From Thermoanaerobaculia bacterium (GTDB taxonomy: Bacteria > Acidobacteriota > Thermoanaerobaculia > Multivoradales > J023): DNA of 64,000 bases. Numbering within the stretch: position 1 is the first letter of the stretch; every line of letters begins with the position of its first letter. The notes under the pieces were generated by a model. It was not told the origin of the DNA. It saw only the letters and a list, made by a program, of their open reading frames with translations, and searched no databases. Position numbers and translations under genes: made by a program. Location: positions 1 to 64,000 of the forward strand of contig JAUIJL010000002.1 of assembly GCA_030431255.1 (NCBI GenBank), read 5' to 3'. Shown one piece after another: positions 10,824-20,800 of this stretch.

Positions 10824-11852
10824 ATGAATCGTTTTACTATCGAGCTTCACCATCAGGACGGCCAACCAGGACCACAAGCGGGACGTCAGCCGGGACGTCC
10901 ACAGAGATCAGGCCTCGAAGACGCGATTTCGCGATCCGGCGGCGCGCTGGCTCAGCTGGCTTCGGAGCTGGAGATTTCGAATAAGGAGCGGGACGAGCTG
11001 CTGGCGGCTCACCTGCCCCTCTGCCGCTTGATCGGGGCTCGACGTCGTGCCCTCGGGCGCCCCCTGGTGGTTGGGGTCAGCGGCTCCCAGGGATCGGGCA
11101 AGACGACTTTTTGCCGTTTCGCCCAGATCTTGTTGGAGCGCCTTTTCGGCTATCGGGTCTGCGGTCTATCGATCGACGACCTCTATTTGGGCATCGAAGA
11201 CCGGCGCCGCCTGGCGTCCGAGGTCCACCCTCTCTTTGCCACCCGCGGGGTGCCCGGCACCCATGACGTGCCCCTCGCTCTCGATCTCCTGCGCCGATTG
11301 CGAGACCCCGAAACAACGGGCGAGATTTGCATACCGGCCTTCGACAAGGCGATCGACGATCGCTTGCCCGAGAATCGCTGGCCCGTCTGCTCCACGCCGG
11401 TGGACGTGATCATCTTCGAAGGCTGGTGTGTTGCCGCTCAGGCCCAAACCGAAGACGCGTTGAAATCACCGTTAAACGGCCTGGAAGCCGAGGAGGATCC
11501 CGATGCTTCCTGGCGAAGGCGGGTGAACGACGCCCTGCGCGGCCCCTATGCCGAGCTCTTTGCGGAAATCGACCTCCTGGTCTTCTTGGCGGTCCCGGGA
11601 TGGGACGCGGCTCGTCAATGGCGCGGCTTGCAAGAAGCGAAGCTCGCCCGCAGCCGCCCCGACTCCCCCGCCCTGATGGACGAGCAAGCCCTCGAGCGAT
11701 TTCTCATGTTTTACGAGCGCATCACCCGGCACGCCCTCGAAACCCTATCGGAGCAGGCCGACGTCGTCTGCCGAATCGACGATTCCCACCGCATCACCCA
11801 CCTACTATCGAAAGCACCTTGGCCGAAGGAACCTTGGCCGAAGGAATCTTGA
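10824..11852 (+). CDS. P-loop kinase of the D-glycerate 3-kinase type
   Basis: 342 aa from the ATG at 10824. An earlier in-frame start at 10680 would overlap the katG terminator and is rejected. Walker A is GSQGSGKT (87-94), followed by LSIDDLYLG, a segment DVIIFEGWCV typical of uridine-kinase-like folds, and EIDLLVFLAVP. The overall order matches the YggC/plant-type glycerate 3-kinase family, which phosphorylates D-glycerate to 3-phosphoglycerate. The substrate has not been proven for this protein. The C-terminus ends in a duplicated 5-residue unit (PWPKE twice), coming from a 15-bp tandem duplication. No photorespiratory or glyoxylate genes are adjacent. Confidence 0.8.
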   Translation: MNRFTIELHHQDGQPGPQAGRQPGRPQRSGLEDAISRSGGALAQLASELEISNKERDELLAAHLPLCRLIGARRRALGRPLVVGVSGSQGSGKTTFCRFAQILLERLFGYRVCGLSIDDLYLGIEDRRRLASEVHPLFATRGVPGTHDVPLALDLLRRLRDPETTGEICIPAFDKAIDDRLPENRWPVCSTPVDVIIFEGWCVAAQAQTEDALKSPLNGLEAEEDPDASWRRRVNDALRGPYAELFAEIDLLVFLAVPGWDAARQWRGLQEAKLARSRPDSPALMDEQALERFLMFYERITRHALETLSEQADVVCRIDDSHRITHLLSKAPWPKEPWPKES

Positions 11853-11880
11853 TCGAAAAGTGCCATCGACTGATCGTGCC

Positions 11881-14800
11881 CTACGGCACGGTGGTCCAAG
11901 CGCTCACATCGCCGGCCTCGAAGCCGTCGGAGAACACCAGCCCCGCGGCGGTGGCGAATCGTTGATCGATCCTGGTGATGTTGCCTTGGACATCGGCGAC
12001 CTCGACCCGCACATGGGCTTCGGCCAAGGGGCCGAGGGCCCCACCGAGGCCGATCTCGTAGATGCCGTCGCCCACGGCGACCGCCAAGTCGTTGAGCTCT
12101 GAGCCCGGAGCACGACCCGCCACCGGGAAATCTGCGGTCACTGAAAGGGTGGCGAGCTCGATGCCGGAATTGGCGTCGGCCAAACCGAAACGGATCGCGG
12201 TCACCGGATCCTCCACCAGACCCGGACGGGGGCTGCTGACGGTCACGGTGGGTTTCAGATCGTCGAGAAACCAACCATAAACATCCGCGGCTGTGCCCTC
12301 GGCGGTGTCGATGGGATACCCCAAATCGATCCAGCGGGCGAAGGTGATTTTCTCGTCCTCGGTCAAGGCCGGGACCCCGCTGCCGGGGGGCGGCATGACG
12401 GTACCCGTGTAGTCGAGATCGGCGTCGTTGGGGTTGGCTCCCGCGGGCAAGGTGGAGGCATCCCCGGGCACCGACTCCGTGGGATGGTCGGCGTTGGACC
12501 AACCGTCGAGCCGCTCACCGAAAATCTTCCACATCAACAGGCTGCGACGGCTTTGGAATCTCCGCACGTAGCGGCTGGCGTTGGTCTGACGCCACACCGG
12601 CCCGAAGGTGATCACCGGTTTGTAGCCGAAGTCGGCGTCTTGGTCGTCGGCCAATCTCTTGTAGTCGCCGGGGAATCCGTCGTAGGTGGCGTAGTCGTCG
12701 AAGACCAGGTTGCCATCGGGCTGAGGATTCCCTTGGGTGTGGCACGAAGCAATGCAGCTACGGCTGAGAATCGGCCGAATATCCCGGTAGAACTCCACGT
12801 CTACCACCGGCTCGGAGACCACGTTGACGGCGGGATTGCCGTCCCCATCCCGCGAGATCAACGGTGTGACCTTGGACAGGTCATAGACCGAGTAGTCGGG
12901 CTGCGACGCGGCGGTCACCGCGAAGTCCAGGGGCTGTTGGCTGTGGGCATGACACCCCCCGCAATTGGTCCGCACCTCCCCGGGTCGGACCTGATGCCAG
13001 GTCTGCGCCATATTCAACACCATGCCGTTGCGGTCCAGGGTTTGGAAGGTGAACGGCGTGTCGGCCGGGATCTTGGCCAGGAAGCTGGTGTCCGGATTGC
13101 CCTCCGGATCCAAGATCGGCTGCCCCTGATCGTCGGTTTTGCGCAGGGGAATCTCACCCAAGATGCGATGACGCTCGTTCGCCGCATTGTGGAAGTGGCG
13201 TCCGTTCTCGGGGCCGTAGCTGCGGTGGGTATTGGGCTCCAAGGCCACGATGCGCACCGCCCAAATATCCGAGTCGTCGTATTTGCCGGCGTCGGCACCT
13301 TGGCTGCCCCAATTGCTCGACGCACCGTTTTCGGAAGTGTTGAAGGGATCCAGGCCGTCGAAGGAGGCGTCCCCTCGCCCGGGAAAGCTCTCCCGCTTAT
13401 AAAAGCTGCTGGTGCCGATCAGGCCGTAGGGCGTGCCGGCCGGCAACAGCGGGTGCTCGGAGCCGTCGTTGGGCAGCCAGGGCATCTCCGCCGGCTCGGA
13501 CACCCCGTGGACCGCGGCATAGGGAACCACCGCGCGGGGCCACGCCTCGTTGTAGGCCGGATCGTTTTTGAGCAACACCAAATCGTCGGGTGACCACACG
13601 GGTGCGGCGTCCGGAATCACATAAATGCCGCCGTCGTAGTAGGGCAAAGGCGTCGGACGGTTGAGATCGTTGGCCGGACCCGGCGTCCAGACCACCAGGA
13701 GGTCACCGTCCGGAGCGGCGGAGGGATGGGTGAATTTGCCTACGCGGGTCTCGCCGTCTGCGCCGATCGGGGCCGCGTGGTCCTCGGCGTGGGTCATGGG
13801 AGACAGGCTGTACATGCCGTAGGGCGTGAAGGACATGCGGAAGGGATAGAGGGTGTCGGCGCTGATGGTTTGATCGATCGGTGGGTTCAGGCTCGGAAAC
13901 GGGCTGCCGAAGGCCGGGGTGCCGGCGGGCGGTGCCACCGGGAATCGATAGAGGGCTCCGAAACCGTTGTTATTCAAGTTGTAGTAGTCCACCACCACCA
14001 AATCCCCACCTGTCAGCTGGGTCATGAAATGGAAGGCTGACGGGCTCTTGAAGGCGCTGACCAACGGCGCCCAAGCGCGTCCGTCCGGGTAGATGGTCCA
14101 GATGCCCCACAGCCGACGATCGCGGATGCCTTGGCTCTCGTAGGTGGAGAACATGATGCGACCATCCCGCAGCGGGGTCGGATGCAAGCTGCTGTTGATC
14201 GACATGGGCGCGATCGGCGTGACGTTCGAGCCGTCCTCGTCCATCACGTAGAGCTGCAAGGTGGGGTTGGTAAAGGTTTTGGGCGGAGCCAGCCCATTGC
14301 GATTGCTGGTAAAGGCAATCTTTCCACCGGCCAAGGGACAGGGTCCGAGATTCAGAATGCCGTAACCCAAGCGATTGAAATTCGACGGCGGGTCGAGGGG
14401 ATTGGATTCGTCCCACACCCCGGCTCCCGTATTGGGAGTGAATTCCCCATGGGTCAGCTGCTCGATGTGACGGTCCGACAAGCGGATGCGAAAGATGTCG
14501 GCACCGTCCAGGGGCAGATCTCCCCGCTGCCCATTAAGCCGCGTCAGGTCATGGAACAAGCTGTAGTAGACCCACTCGGCGTCGAACGACATAAACGGAT
14601 CCGTCACCGAGCACACGTCGCAATCGACCAAGGTCTCTTCACTGCCGTCCGGGTGCAACAACATGAGATCGGCCCCCGGCTCGGCCCGCGCCGGATGGAA
14701 GACCTCGGGCCACACCGTGTTGGTGGTGTCGCCGTAGCGGGGTTGACGCACATAAACCACGTCGTAGGAGATGGAGCCCTCCCCCACTTGCTGGGCGGGC

Positions 14801-14901
14801 AAGGTGGCGCCTTCGGCTGCGGCTCCTGTGGCTGCGGCTCCTGCGGCTGCGGCTCCGAGGAAGAGGGTCAAGACCAAGAACCTTCCGAGGGTGGTGATCA
14901 T
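11881..14901 (-). CDS. Secreted haem protein, hydrazine-synthase-alpha-like, with DGFEAG C-terminal tag
   Basis: 1006 aa from ATG at 14901 (ribosome site GGAG 9 bases before). A start at 14955 is possible but has no ribosome site. The signal peptide is followed by an Ala/Gly-rich stretch. The first half has PD40/propeller-like sequence (GKIAFTSNRNG, LYVMDEDGSNVTPI, GRIMFSTYESQG). The middle contains WAVRIVALEPNTHRSYGPE, as in hydrazine-synthase-alpha-like proteins that are common far beyond anammox bacteria. Haem sites are CGGCH (12943-12963) and an atypical CIASCH (CX3CH, 12739-12756). It ends GLVFSDGFEAGDVSAW-TTVP, a tag shared with two other proteins in the window. Enzymatic role unknown. 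Hydrazine synthesis is not implied. Confidence 0.8.
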   Translation of the reverse strand: MITTLGRFLVLTLFLGAAAAGAAATGAAAEGATLPAQQVGEGSISYDVVYVRQPRYGDTTNTVWPEVFHPARAEPGADLMLLHPDGSEETLVDCDVCSVTDPFMSFDAEWVYYSLFHDLTRLNGQRGDLPLDGADIFRIRLSDRHIEQLTHGEFTPNTGAGVWDESNPLDPPSNFNRLGYGILNLGPCPLAGGKIAFTSNRNGLAPPKTFTNPTLQLYVMDEDGSNVTPIAPMSINSSLHPTPLRDGRIMFSTYESQGIRDRRLWGIWTIYPDGRAWAPLVSAFKSPSAFHFMTQLTGGDLVVVDYYNLNNNGFGALYRFPVAPPAGTPAFGSPFPSLNPPIDQTISADTLYPFRMSFTPYGMYSLSPMTHAEDHAAPIGADGETRVGKFTHPSAAPDGDLLVVWTPGPANDLNRPTPLPYYDGGIYVIPDAAPVWSPDDLVLLKNDPAYNEAWPRAVVPYAAVHGVSEPAEMPWLPNDGSEHPLLPAGTPYGLIGTSSFYKRESFPGRGDASFDGLDPFNTSENGASSNWGSQGADAGKYDDSDIWAVRIVALEPNTHRSYGPENGRHFHNAANERHRILGEIPLRKTDDQGQPILDPEGNPDTSFLAKIPADTPFTFQTLDRNGMVLNMAQTWHQVRPGEVRTNCGGCHAHSQQPLDFAVTAASQPDYSVYDLSKVTPLISRDGDGNPAVNVVSEPVVDVEFYRDIRPILSRSCIASCHTQGNPQPDGNLVFDDYATYDGFPGDYKRLADDQDADFGYKPVITFGPVWRQTNASRYVRRFQSRRSLLMWKIFGERLDGWSNADHPTESVPGDASTLPAGANPNDADLDYTGTVMPPPGSGVPALTEDEKITFARWIDLGYPIDTAEGTAADVYGWFLDDLKPTVTVSSPRPGLVEDPVTAIRFGLADANSGIELATLSVTADFPVAGRAPGSELNDLAVAVGDGIYEIGLGGALGPLAEAHVRVEVADVQGNITRIDQRFATAAGLVFSDGFEAGDVSAWTTVP

Positions 14902-15292
14902 GAGGGGGATCTCCGATGTTGGTGGGGATTTGCCGTCGTTCCCGCTCGCCGACACGCAAGCCCGTCTCCGCGAGGCTCAGCAAGCAGTCTTTGATGCCGC
15001 TTCAATGTTCAAACTTGCATATCTCAATGAAGCTAACACCACTGCTCACCCCAGGGCAACTACCTGCTGGGCCTCCGATTTACCTCGGTAAGCTATTTCA
15101 CTGCGGCAAATAAATAAGTCTTAACAAAATAGACACAAGGTGCCGCTCTACAGCGATCTCAAACGTCACGATTTGGGCTCATACCCGGCCCAGAGCGTCG
15201 AGCCGGGCTTCCGTTGGGAGCCCGGCTTTTTCGTGCCGAGATCTTCGAGGCTTCTCGTTGACGCTCAAGGTATTACCGAATAGGGTATTACC
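14902..15292. other. Intergenic, AT-richer, holds an orphan terminator
   Basis: 391 bp between the divergent haem-protein gene and vapB. No protein gene is visible. A plus-strand intrinsic terminator at 15201-15230 has no gene in front of it, so a small RNA or leader transcript is possible. Confidence 0.5.
15201..15230 (+). terminator. Orphan rho-independent terminator
   Basis: A perfect 9-bp stem AGCCGGGCT/AGCCCGGCT around a 9-base loop, followed by TTTTT. The nearest upstream gene points the other way. Confidence 0.85.
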
Positions 15293-15523
15293 ATGAAAGT
15301 CACCACCAAAGGGCAGGTCACCATCCCAGTCCACATCCGCAAATTTCTTGGAATCACCCCCCAAAGTGAGGTCGATTTCCGCATCGACGACGATCAGGTC
15401 ATCCTGATCAAGCACGAGCCGGGTGCCGATGAGCAGCCCAGTCGGTTTGCCAAGCTGCGGGGCGTGCTGAAGGGCACTCTGACGACCGACGAGTGGATGC
15501 GAGCCACCCGGGGTGACGGATGA
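15293..15523 (+). CDS. vapB: AbrB/MazE-fold antitoxin
   Basis: A 76-aa swapped-hairpin DNA-binding protein (MKVTTKGQVTIPVHIRKFLG at the N-terminus, a classic AbrB signature) with an acidic, probably toxin-binding C-terminus. Its stop overlaps the toxin start by ATGA, so the pair is translationally coupled. Antitoxins of this type neutralise the PIN toxin and autorepress the promoter. A locus-specific name beyond the family is not justified. Confidence 0.93.
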   Translation: MKVTTKGQVTIPVHIRKFLGITPQSEVDFRIDDDQVILIKHEPGADEQPSRFAKLRGVLKGTLTTDEWMRATRGDG

Positions 15524-15921
15524 GTGTGTTGGTGGACACCAACGTCATCCTCGACATCTTGACCGACGACCCACACTGGTCGGAGTGGTCTTTGGGCCGG
15601 CTCGAGCGCCACGACGGCGAAGGGCTAACCATCAACTCGATGATCTACGCCGAGCTTTGCTTCGGTTTCAGGACCCCGACAGCGGTCGACGATCTGGTTC
15701 GGCAGTTTCACTTGGTCTGGCAGGAGGTGCCGCGCCTCGGTCTCTTCAAAGCGGCGAAGGCCTTCGAGGCTTACAAAAAGCGAGGCGGCGATCGCAAATT
15801 TGTGCTTCCTGATTTTTTCATCGGGGGTCACGCCGAAGCCACCGGCCTACCGATTCTTACCCGTGACACCCGACGTTTTCGCACCTACTTTCCGAGCGTA
15901 CGCCTCATCTCTCCGGACTGA
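15520..15921 (+). CDS. vapC: PIN-domain toxin, VapC family
   Basis: 133 aa beginning MSVLVDTNVILDIL (Asp6, first PIN acidic residue), then INSMIYAELCFGF (conserved Glu) and LPDFFIGGHAEATGLPILTRD (further acidic residues). These form the Mg-dependent ribonuclease site. VapC proteins cut tRNA or rRNA when released from the antitoxin. It looks complete and intact. It overlaps vapB by 4 bp and is the only toxin-antitoxin pair seen in the window. Confidence 0.93.
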   Translation: MSVLVDTNVILDILTDDPHWSEWSLGRLERHDGEGLTINSMIYAELCFGFRTPTAVDDLVRQFHLVWQEVPRLGLFKAAKAFEAYKKRGGDRKFVLPDFFIGGHAEATGLPILTRDTRRFRTYFPSVRLISPD

Positions 15922-16052
15922 GCTCCAGCAGATTGAGCTCCTCCGCGACCGAATCAAGCAGTCGGTCAGAAGTAGCGGGAAGCCGGCGAACTCCAGGGAA
16001 ACCCCTCGACGACCCGTAGGTCGTTCGAACACTTTCCTAGAAGGAGCTTCCC

Positions 16053-17036
16053 ATGGACCCCAATTGCCGATTCCGCCCCACTTTCTTGTTCTTCATGTTG
16101 ACTCTGTTGGTGCTCGCCATGTGGACAGGCCCCGCCTCAGCCGAGATCTTCATCGTCGATTGTGACGAAGGCCCCGATGTGGACCCGTGGACCCACACGA
16201 CTATTTCCGCGGCAGTGAATGCGGCAGCTACAAACGATCTATTGCCCGACACCATCGTGGTCCGACCCTGCGTCTACGCCGAGAACGTCTACATTCCGGC
16301 CGAGGCCGCCGGGCTGCACATTCTCGCCGCCGAGGAGGTAGGCCCAGAGGAGGTCTTGGGTGCAGAGCAAGCGGGGGTGGGCATGACGCCCTCGGATCCT
16401 CGACCCTTGGTCGACGGCAGTGGCGGCTTTCCCTTCCCTTCTTGCTTTACGGTCGACGCCGAGCGGGTGTCGATCCAGGGCCTGGAGCTGGCGAATTGTG
16501 GCAACGAGGTCGGCGGTGGCTCGGGCGTGCTCGCGCTCAACAACTCCAAGCTGCTCCGGTTGCACGACATGGAGATTCGAAGCTTGAACGGCAACGGCGT
16601 CGAGGTACAAGGGGCGGACGCGCCGACCTTGACCTCCAATTGGATCTACCAAGTGCAGCAGCACGGCATTTTTCTGCACGGCGTGACCGATGCTTACGTG
16701 GCGGACAACGTGATCAACGGCACGTCCGCCCTCGGCTCGGCGGGTATCTTGATCAACGGCGGCAGCGAGGACGTGCACATCCTCAACAACGAGGTCCACT
16801 ATGCCTGGGGCCCCGGGATCCACGACCGAAACGCAGTGCGGACCCGCATCGAGCGCAACACCGCTCTCGACAATTGCAACGGCATGCTCAGCCCGACCTG
16901 CGAGTGCGATGAAATTCTGGTAGGCCCCGCGACCCTCCTGACGGACGTGGCTGGCAACGATGCCGACACCCTGCCGAACGACGGCATCACCCTGTGCTCG
17001 TCCAGCGCCGAGGAAAAGGAGAATCCCGGCATGTAA
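16053..17036 (+). CDS. Secreted right-handed beta-helix protein
   Basis: 327 aa, with ribosome site AGAAGGAGC before ATG. The signal peptide (FLFFMLTLLVLAMWTGPASA) is followed by an N-terminal cap typical of pectate-lyase-like folds (TISAAVNAAA, DTIVVRPCVYAENVYIP). Parallel beta-helix rungs follow: GVLALNNSKLLRLHDMEIR, GVEVQGADAPTLTSNWIY, GIFLHGVTDAYVADNVING, GILINGGSEDVHILNNEV. No lyase catalytic residues could be assigned. It may be a carbohydrate-active or adhesive surface protein. It stands alone. Confidence 0.82.
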   Translation: MDPNCRFRPTFLFFMLTLLVLAMWTGPASAEIFIVDCDEGPDVDPWTHTTISAAVNAAATNDLLPDTIVVRPCVYAENVYIPAEAAGLHILAAEEVGPEEVLGAEQAGVGMTPSDPRPLVDGSGGFPFPSCFTVDAERVSIQGLELANCGNEVGGGSGVLALNNSKLLRLHDMEIRSLNGNGVEVQGADAPTLTSNWIYQVQQHGIFLHGVTDAYVADNVINGTSALGSAGILINGGSEDVHILNNEVHYAWGPGIHDRNAVRTRIERNTALDNCNGMLSPTCECDEILVGPATLLTDVAGNDADTLPNDGITLCSSSAEEKENPGM

Positions 17037-17082
17037 AACGCGCCTTCCACCCGGAAACCCATGGCCCGACCGAGAGCATCGC

Positions 17083-17120
17083 CCGGGCCTTGTTCCACCG
17101 TCCGGGCCTTGTCCCACCGT
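17083..17120 (+). repeat. 19-bp tandem duplication
   Basis: Two adjacent copies of CCGGGCCTTGT(T/C)CCACCGT between the beta-helix gene and the sigma factor gene, one mismatch. Confidence 0.85.
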
Positions 17121-17186
17121 CGGGGGTTCTTTAACATCGTCAATTCACCCAATTTAGGGCTTCTTACATGAGCTTCGGGGGGAAAA

Positions 17187-17828
17187 TTGGACGAGGAACG
17201 GGGGCGGCTGACGCCCCGCGATGTAGAGCTGGCCCTGGCGGGGGATGCCCGCGCCGTCGACCGCTTGGTGGACGCGCTTGCACCCGTGATCCAAGACCGG
17301 GTCGCCCGTGTCCTGTTGCGCAGCTCCCCGGGTCGTCCCAACCTGCGCGCGGTGGTGGAGGATCTGACCCAGGAGATCTTCCTCGAGCTCTTCGACGATC
17401 GCGGCAAGGTGTTGCGCGATTGGCGGCCCGACCGGGGTCTTCCGTTGGAGTCCTTCGTCGCCATGGTCGCCGAGCGGCGGGTGATCTCCCGCCTGCGGCG
17501 CAAGCGACGCAATCCGTGGACCGAGGAGCCCACGGAAATCGACGAGCTGGATCGGCGAGCCCCCGAGCCGGCCGCGGACGAGCGAGCCATCCAGCGCGAC
17601 GGCCTGGGACGCCTGCTGCACCGGCTCTACGCTGAGCTGGAGCCCCGGGGACGCCAACTCTTCGAGCTTCTCTTCGTCAAAGAATGCTCCGTCGCCGAGG
17701 TCCAAGCGGCGACCCACCTGGAGCCCGGCGCCATCTACGCTTGGCGTAGCCGTCTGCGAAAATTGGCCCGTCGGCTGCGGGAGGAGGAGCGACCTCGCCT
17801 GCCACCCCCTGATGAGGAGGGAGCGTAA
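17187..17828 (+). CDS. ECF-type sigma factor of the CHAT/subtilase unit
   Basis: 213 aa starting at TTG 17187 behind the purine-rich GGGGGGAAAA. Region 2 is visible in VVEDLTQEIFLELFDD, DWRPDRGLPLESFVAMVA and RRVISRLRRKRRNP. The C-terminal region 4 helix-turn-helix is in LFELLFVKECSVAEVQAATHLE and AIYAWRSRLRKLARRL. The stop codon overlaps the next start (TAATG), so it is translationally coupled to the TPR-CHAT membrane protein, a normal place for an anti-sigma factor. It probably directs RNA polymerase to a small regulon. Target promoters are not visible from sequence alone. Confidence 0.88.
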   Translation: MDEERGRLTPRDVELALAGDARAVDRLVDALAPVIQDRVARVLLRSSPGRPNLRAVVEDLTQEIFLELFDDRGKVLRDWRPDRGLPLESFVAMVAERRVISRLRRKRRNPWTEEPTEIDELDRRAPEPAADERAIQRDGLGRLLHRLYAELEPRGRQLFELLFVKECSVAEVQAATHLEPGAIYAWRSRLRKLARRLREEERPRLPPPDEEGA

Positions 17829-20800
17829 TGTCCGATTCCCGCGAAGACCTGGATTCCCGCGAAGACCGGGACCCCCGCGATGACCTCTTGCGCGACCTCG
17901 GAGCCCGCGCCCGCGAGGAGGCGGAAAGCGAAGCCCGGGAGCTCGACGAGCGCTGGACCCGTCTCGCCGCCGGCACGGCCACGGAGTCGGAAATCGACGA
18001 GCTGCGGGCCCTGGCCGAGCAGGATCCGCGAGCGGCCCAAAAGTGGCAGGCCTTCCGCCCCCTCGATACCGACTTCCGTCGGCGCCTCGCCGGTGCGGCC
18101 CTACAACACATCGCTTCGGAGAAGTCTGCGCAAGTGCCTGGCACCCAGTCTGCGCAAGTGCCTGGCACCCGGAGCGCGGCGTCTCCAGAAGTGCCTGACA
18201 CCCCTAGCGAATCGTCCTCAAAAGTGCCGATACCTTTCCGCCGAACCGTGGCCGTTCGCCTCTTGGCCGTTGCCGCCACCCTCGTGCTCATGATCGGCTT
18301 GCTGCTTCAAACCCGCGGCCCACGCTCGGAGGGGCTCTTCACCGACCTCTCCGTGAGCGGCAACCGATCCCGCTCCTTGCGCCCGCCGGACGGTCTGCCC
18401 GATCTCCCCGATACACCCGCGACATCGCCCCTGCCCGGTCTGGAATCGGGGCGAGACGTCTTCCTCACCCTCCGGATCGGCGAGAAGGATCCGGCGGCGT
18501 CGGTTCCGCTCCATCGGGTGAGCCTTTTCATGCGGGATGACGAAGGGACCTTGCACCCCTTGACCCTCGAGCACGAGACCCGCGCTGCCGGAAAGATCGA
18601 TCTACGAGCGACGATCCCGGCGGTCCCTTCAGGACAAGCCGACCTGATCGTCGCCATTCACCCCGGCCGGACAGTGACCACCGAGCAAGTCCGGGGCAGC
18701 TGGAAGGGGCGGCTCACCGACGTCCTCTACGGCTCGTGGCAACGGATGCGACGTGAGGTTCGGGTGACGGTGCATGATCCAGACCTGACGGTGGAATTTG
18801 CCGGTTGCTCGGCGGTGCGCGCACCGCCTACCGACACCGGAGCCACCGAGCCCATTTGCGAGCTCGGCGAGTCCCTACGCCTCTGGGTCTCTTCGAATCC
18901 GTTGGACGCCATCGACATCACCCTGAACGGGCGGCCCGTGCCGCCGGCAGACGGCGAGCCCACCGCGGGAGGGCTCGCTTTTCTTTTTCAGAGCCCTGTT
19001 CCGGGTCGGCTCACCGTCCGCGCAGGCACGGGACCGTCGACCGCCGTCCAACACATCCGCTTGGTACCCCCACGCACCGACGAGCTCCGTCGACAAGCCG
19101 CGGAAGTCCGCAAGCGAGGGCGGATCGCTTTTGCTAGGGGACGAACCGTCGAGGCCGTGGGGCTGCTGCGGGAGTCGGCGGAGCTTCATCGCCGGCTCGG
19201 ATTGATCTCCACCCAAATCGACGACCTCAACCTGGTCTTCTACGCCCTCCTCGAACGCATGGGCAAGCTCGAAGAAGCCCGCGCCCTTTTGGACGCGCTG
19301 CCCGAGCCGGCCGGCGGCGACGGCACCTCGGCATTTCTCGCAAGCTTCTCCCGGGGCACCCTGGCCCTGGAGACGGGACGCCTGGCCGACGCCCTACGAC
19401 ACCTGGCCGACGCCGCCCGCCACAGTGAGCGCATCGGCTGGTCGGCCCATCGCAACATGGCCGAGCAGCAGCTCATGCGCATCCTGCGTCGACTTGGCCG
19501 AGGCTCCCAGGCCGACGATCTGCGCACCCGCCTCGCCGGCGAGCTCCACCTTTTTCACGATTGTCAAAAGCCGACTCTGGTCAACAACTTGGCTTGGGAT
19601 CATCTACGATCCTTCAACCCCGAAACCCCCGAGCCGGCCCAGCACTTAGCTCCCACTCTCGAGCTTCTACGCACAGGCTTGAATCACCTCGACCGCTGTC
19701 GTCAACCCGTCAACGAGGAGAAGGCCAACCTCCACCTCAACACAGCCATGGCGTCTCTCTACGCGGGAAAGGCGAGCGATGCCGAAAAGCATCTTCGCCT
19801 AGCCTCTTCGATCGAAGGGGGCCTGCCCCCTCGCCTGAAGGCCTGGCAGCTCGATTTGCAGGCCCGATTGTCGCTGCATCGGGGGCGAGCGCATGAAGCG
19901 CTGGCTACGGCCCAGACCTTGGCCGTCCTGGCCGAACAAGGCCAAGACCCCGAAGCCGGATGGCGAGCGGCACGCCTAGAAGCTGAGGCGTCGGAAGCTT
20001 TGGGAGACTTCGAAGGTGCCCTGCGGGCCTATGCTGTGGCCGAGCGGCGGTTGGACAAAGAAAGCGGACAGGTGCCCCTCGACGCCGACCGAGCCTCCTC
20101 CCTCACGGCTCGAAGCCGTGCCACGGGAGCCCATTTGGACCTCCTCCTGCGCCAGGGGGAGGTAGACACCGCCTTTGAGGTCGCCCGCCATGCGCGGGTG
20201 CGTCTTTACCGTGGTGAGCTCTCTGGCGCAGCGCCTCGGCTGATGAGCCGCAGCGAGCTCGAGGCGTGGGTGGCGGCGCGGCGACGATTCCGCTCAGAGA
20301 TCGGCGAATCGGCTTCTCTCGCCGGCTCCACTGCCGACGCCGCCCGCCGGCTCGAGGAGCTGGCCGCCGCCGTGGCTCCCCTGGATCGGCGCCTCGAAGC
20401 CTTGGGTCTCGGATCGGATCAGCCTCTGCCGGAGCCGGCTCCGGAAGAGCTGATCCTGCTTTTCCATCCCCTTGTGGACGGCGCGTGGGTGGGTTTCGGA
20501 GCCATCGACGGGCAGGTGCAAGCCCATCGGTTTCCCTCGATCAAGCTGGCCGATTCACCACATTTGCTCACGCCGTTCGCGGATTTGATCGCTGAGGCTG
20601 CCACGATCCGGATCCTGCCCATGGGTCCTCTCGTGGCGACGGATTTCCACGCCTTGCCCGTTCACGGCGGACCGCTGGTGGAGTCCGTGCCGGTGGTTTA
20701 CGGCCTCGACTTGCCCGTCGTCGGCCCAAACACCGGGGCCGACACCCACCCAACAGCGCTGTTGATCGCCGATCCAGGGGGTGATTTGCCCGCTGCCCGG

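Noticed and set aside
15250-15292. Possible promoter elements upstream of vapB
   Set aside because: A short duplicated TATTACC is visible but no convincing -35/-10 pair.
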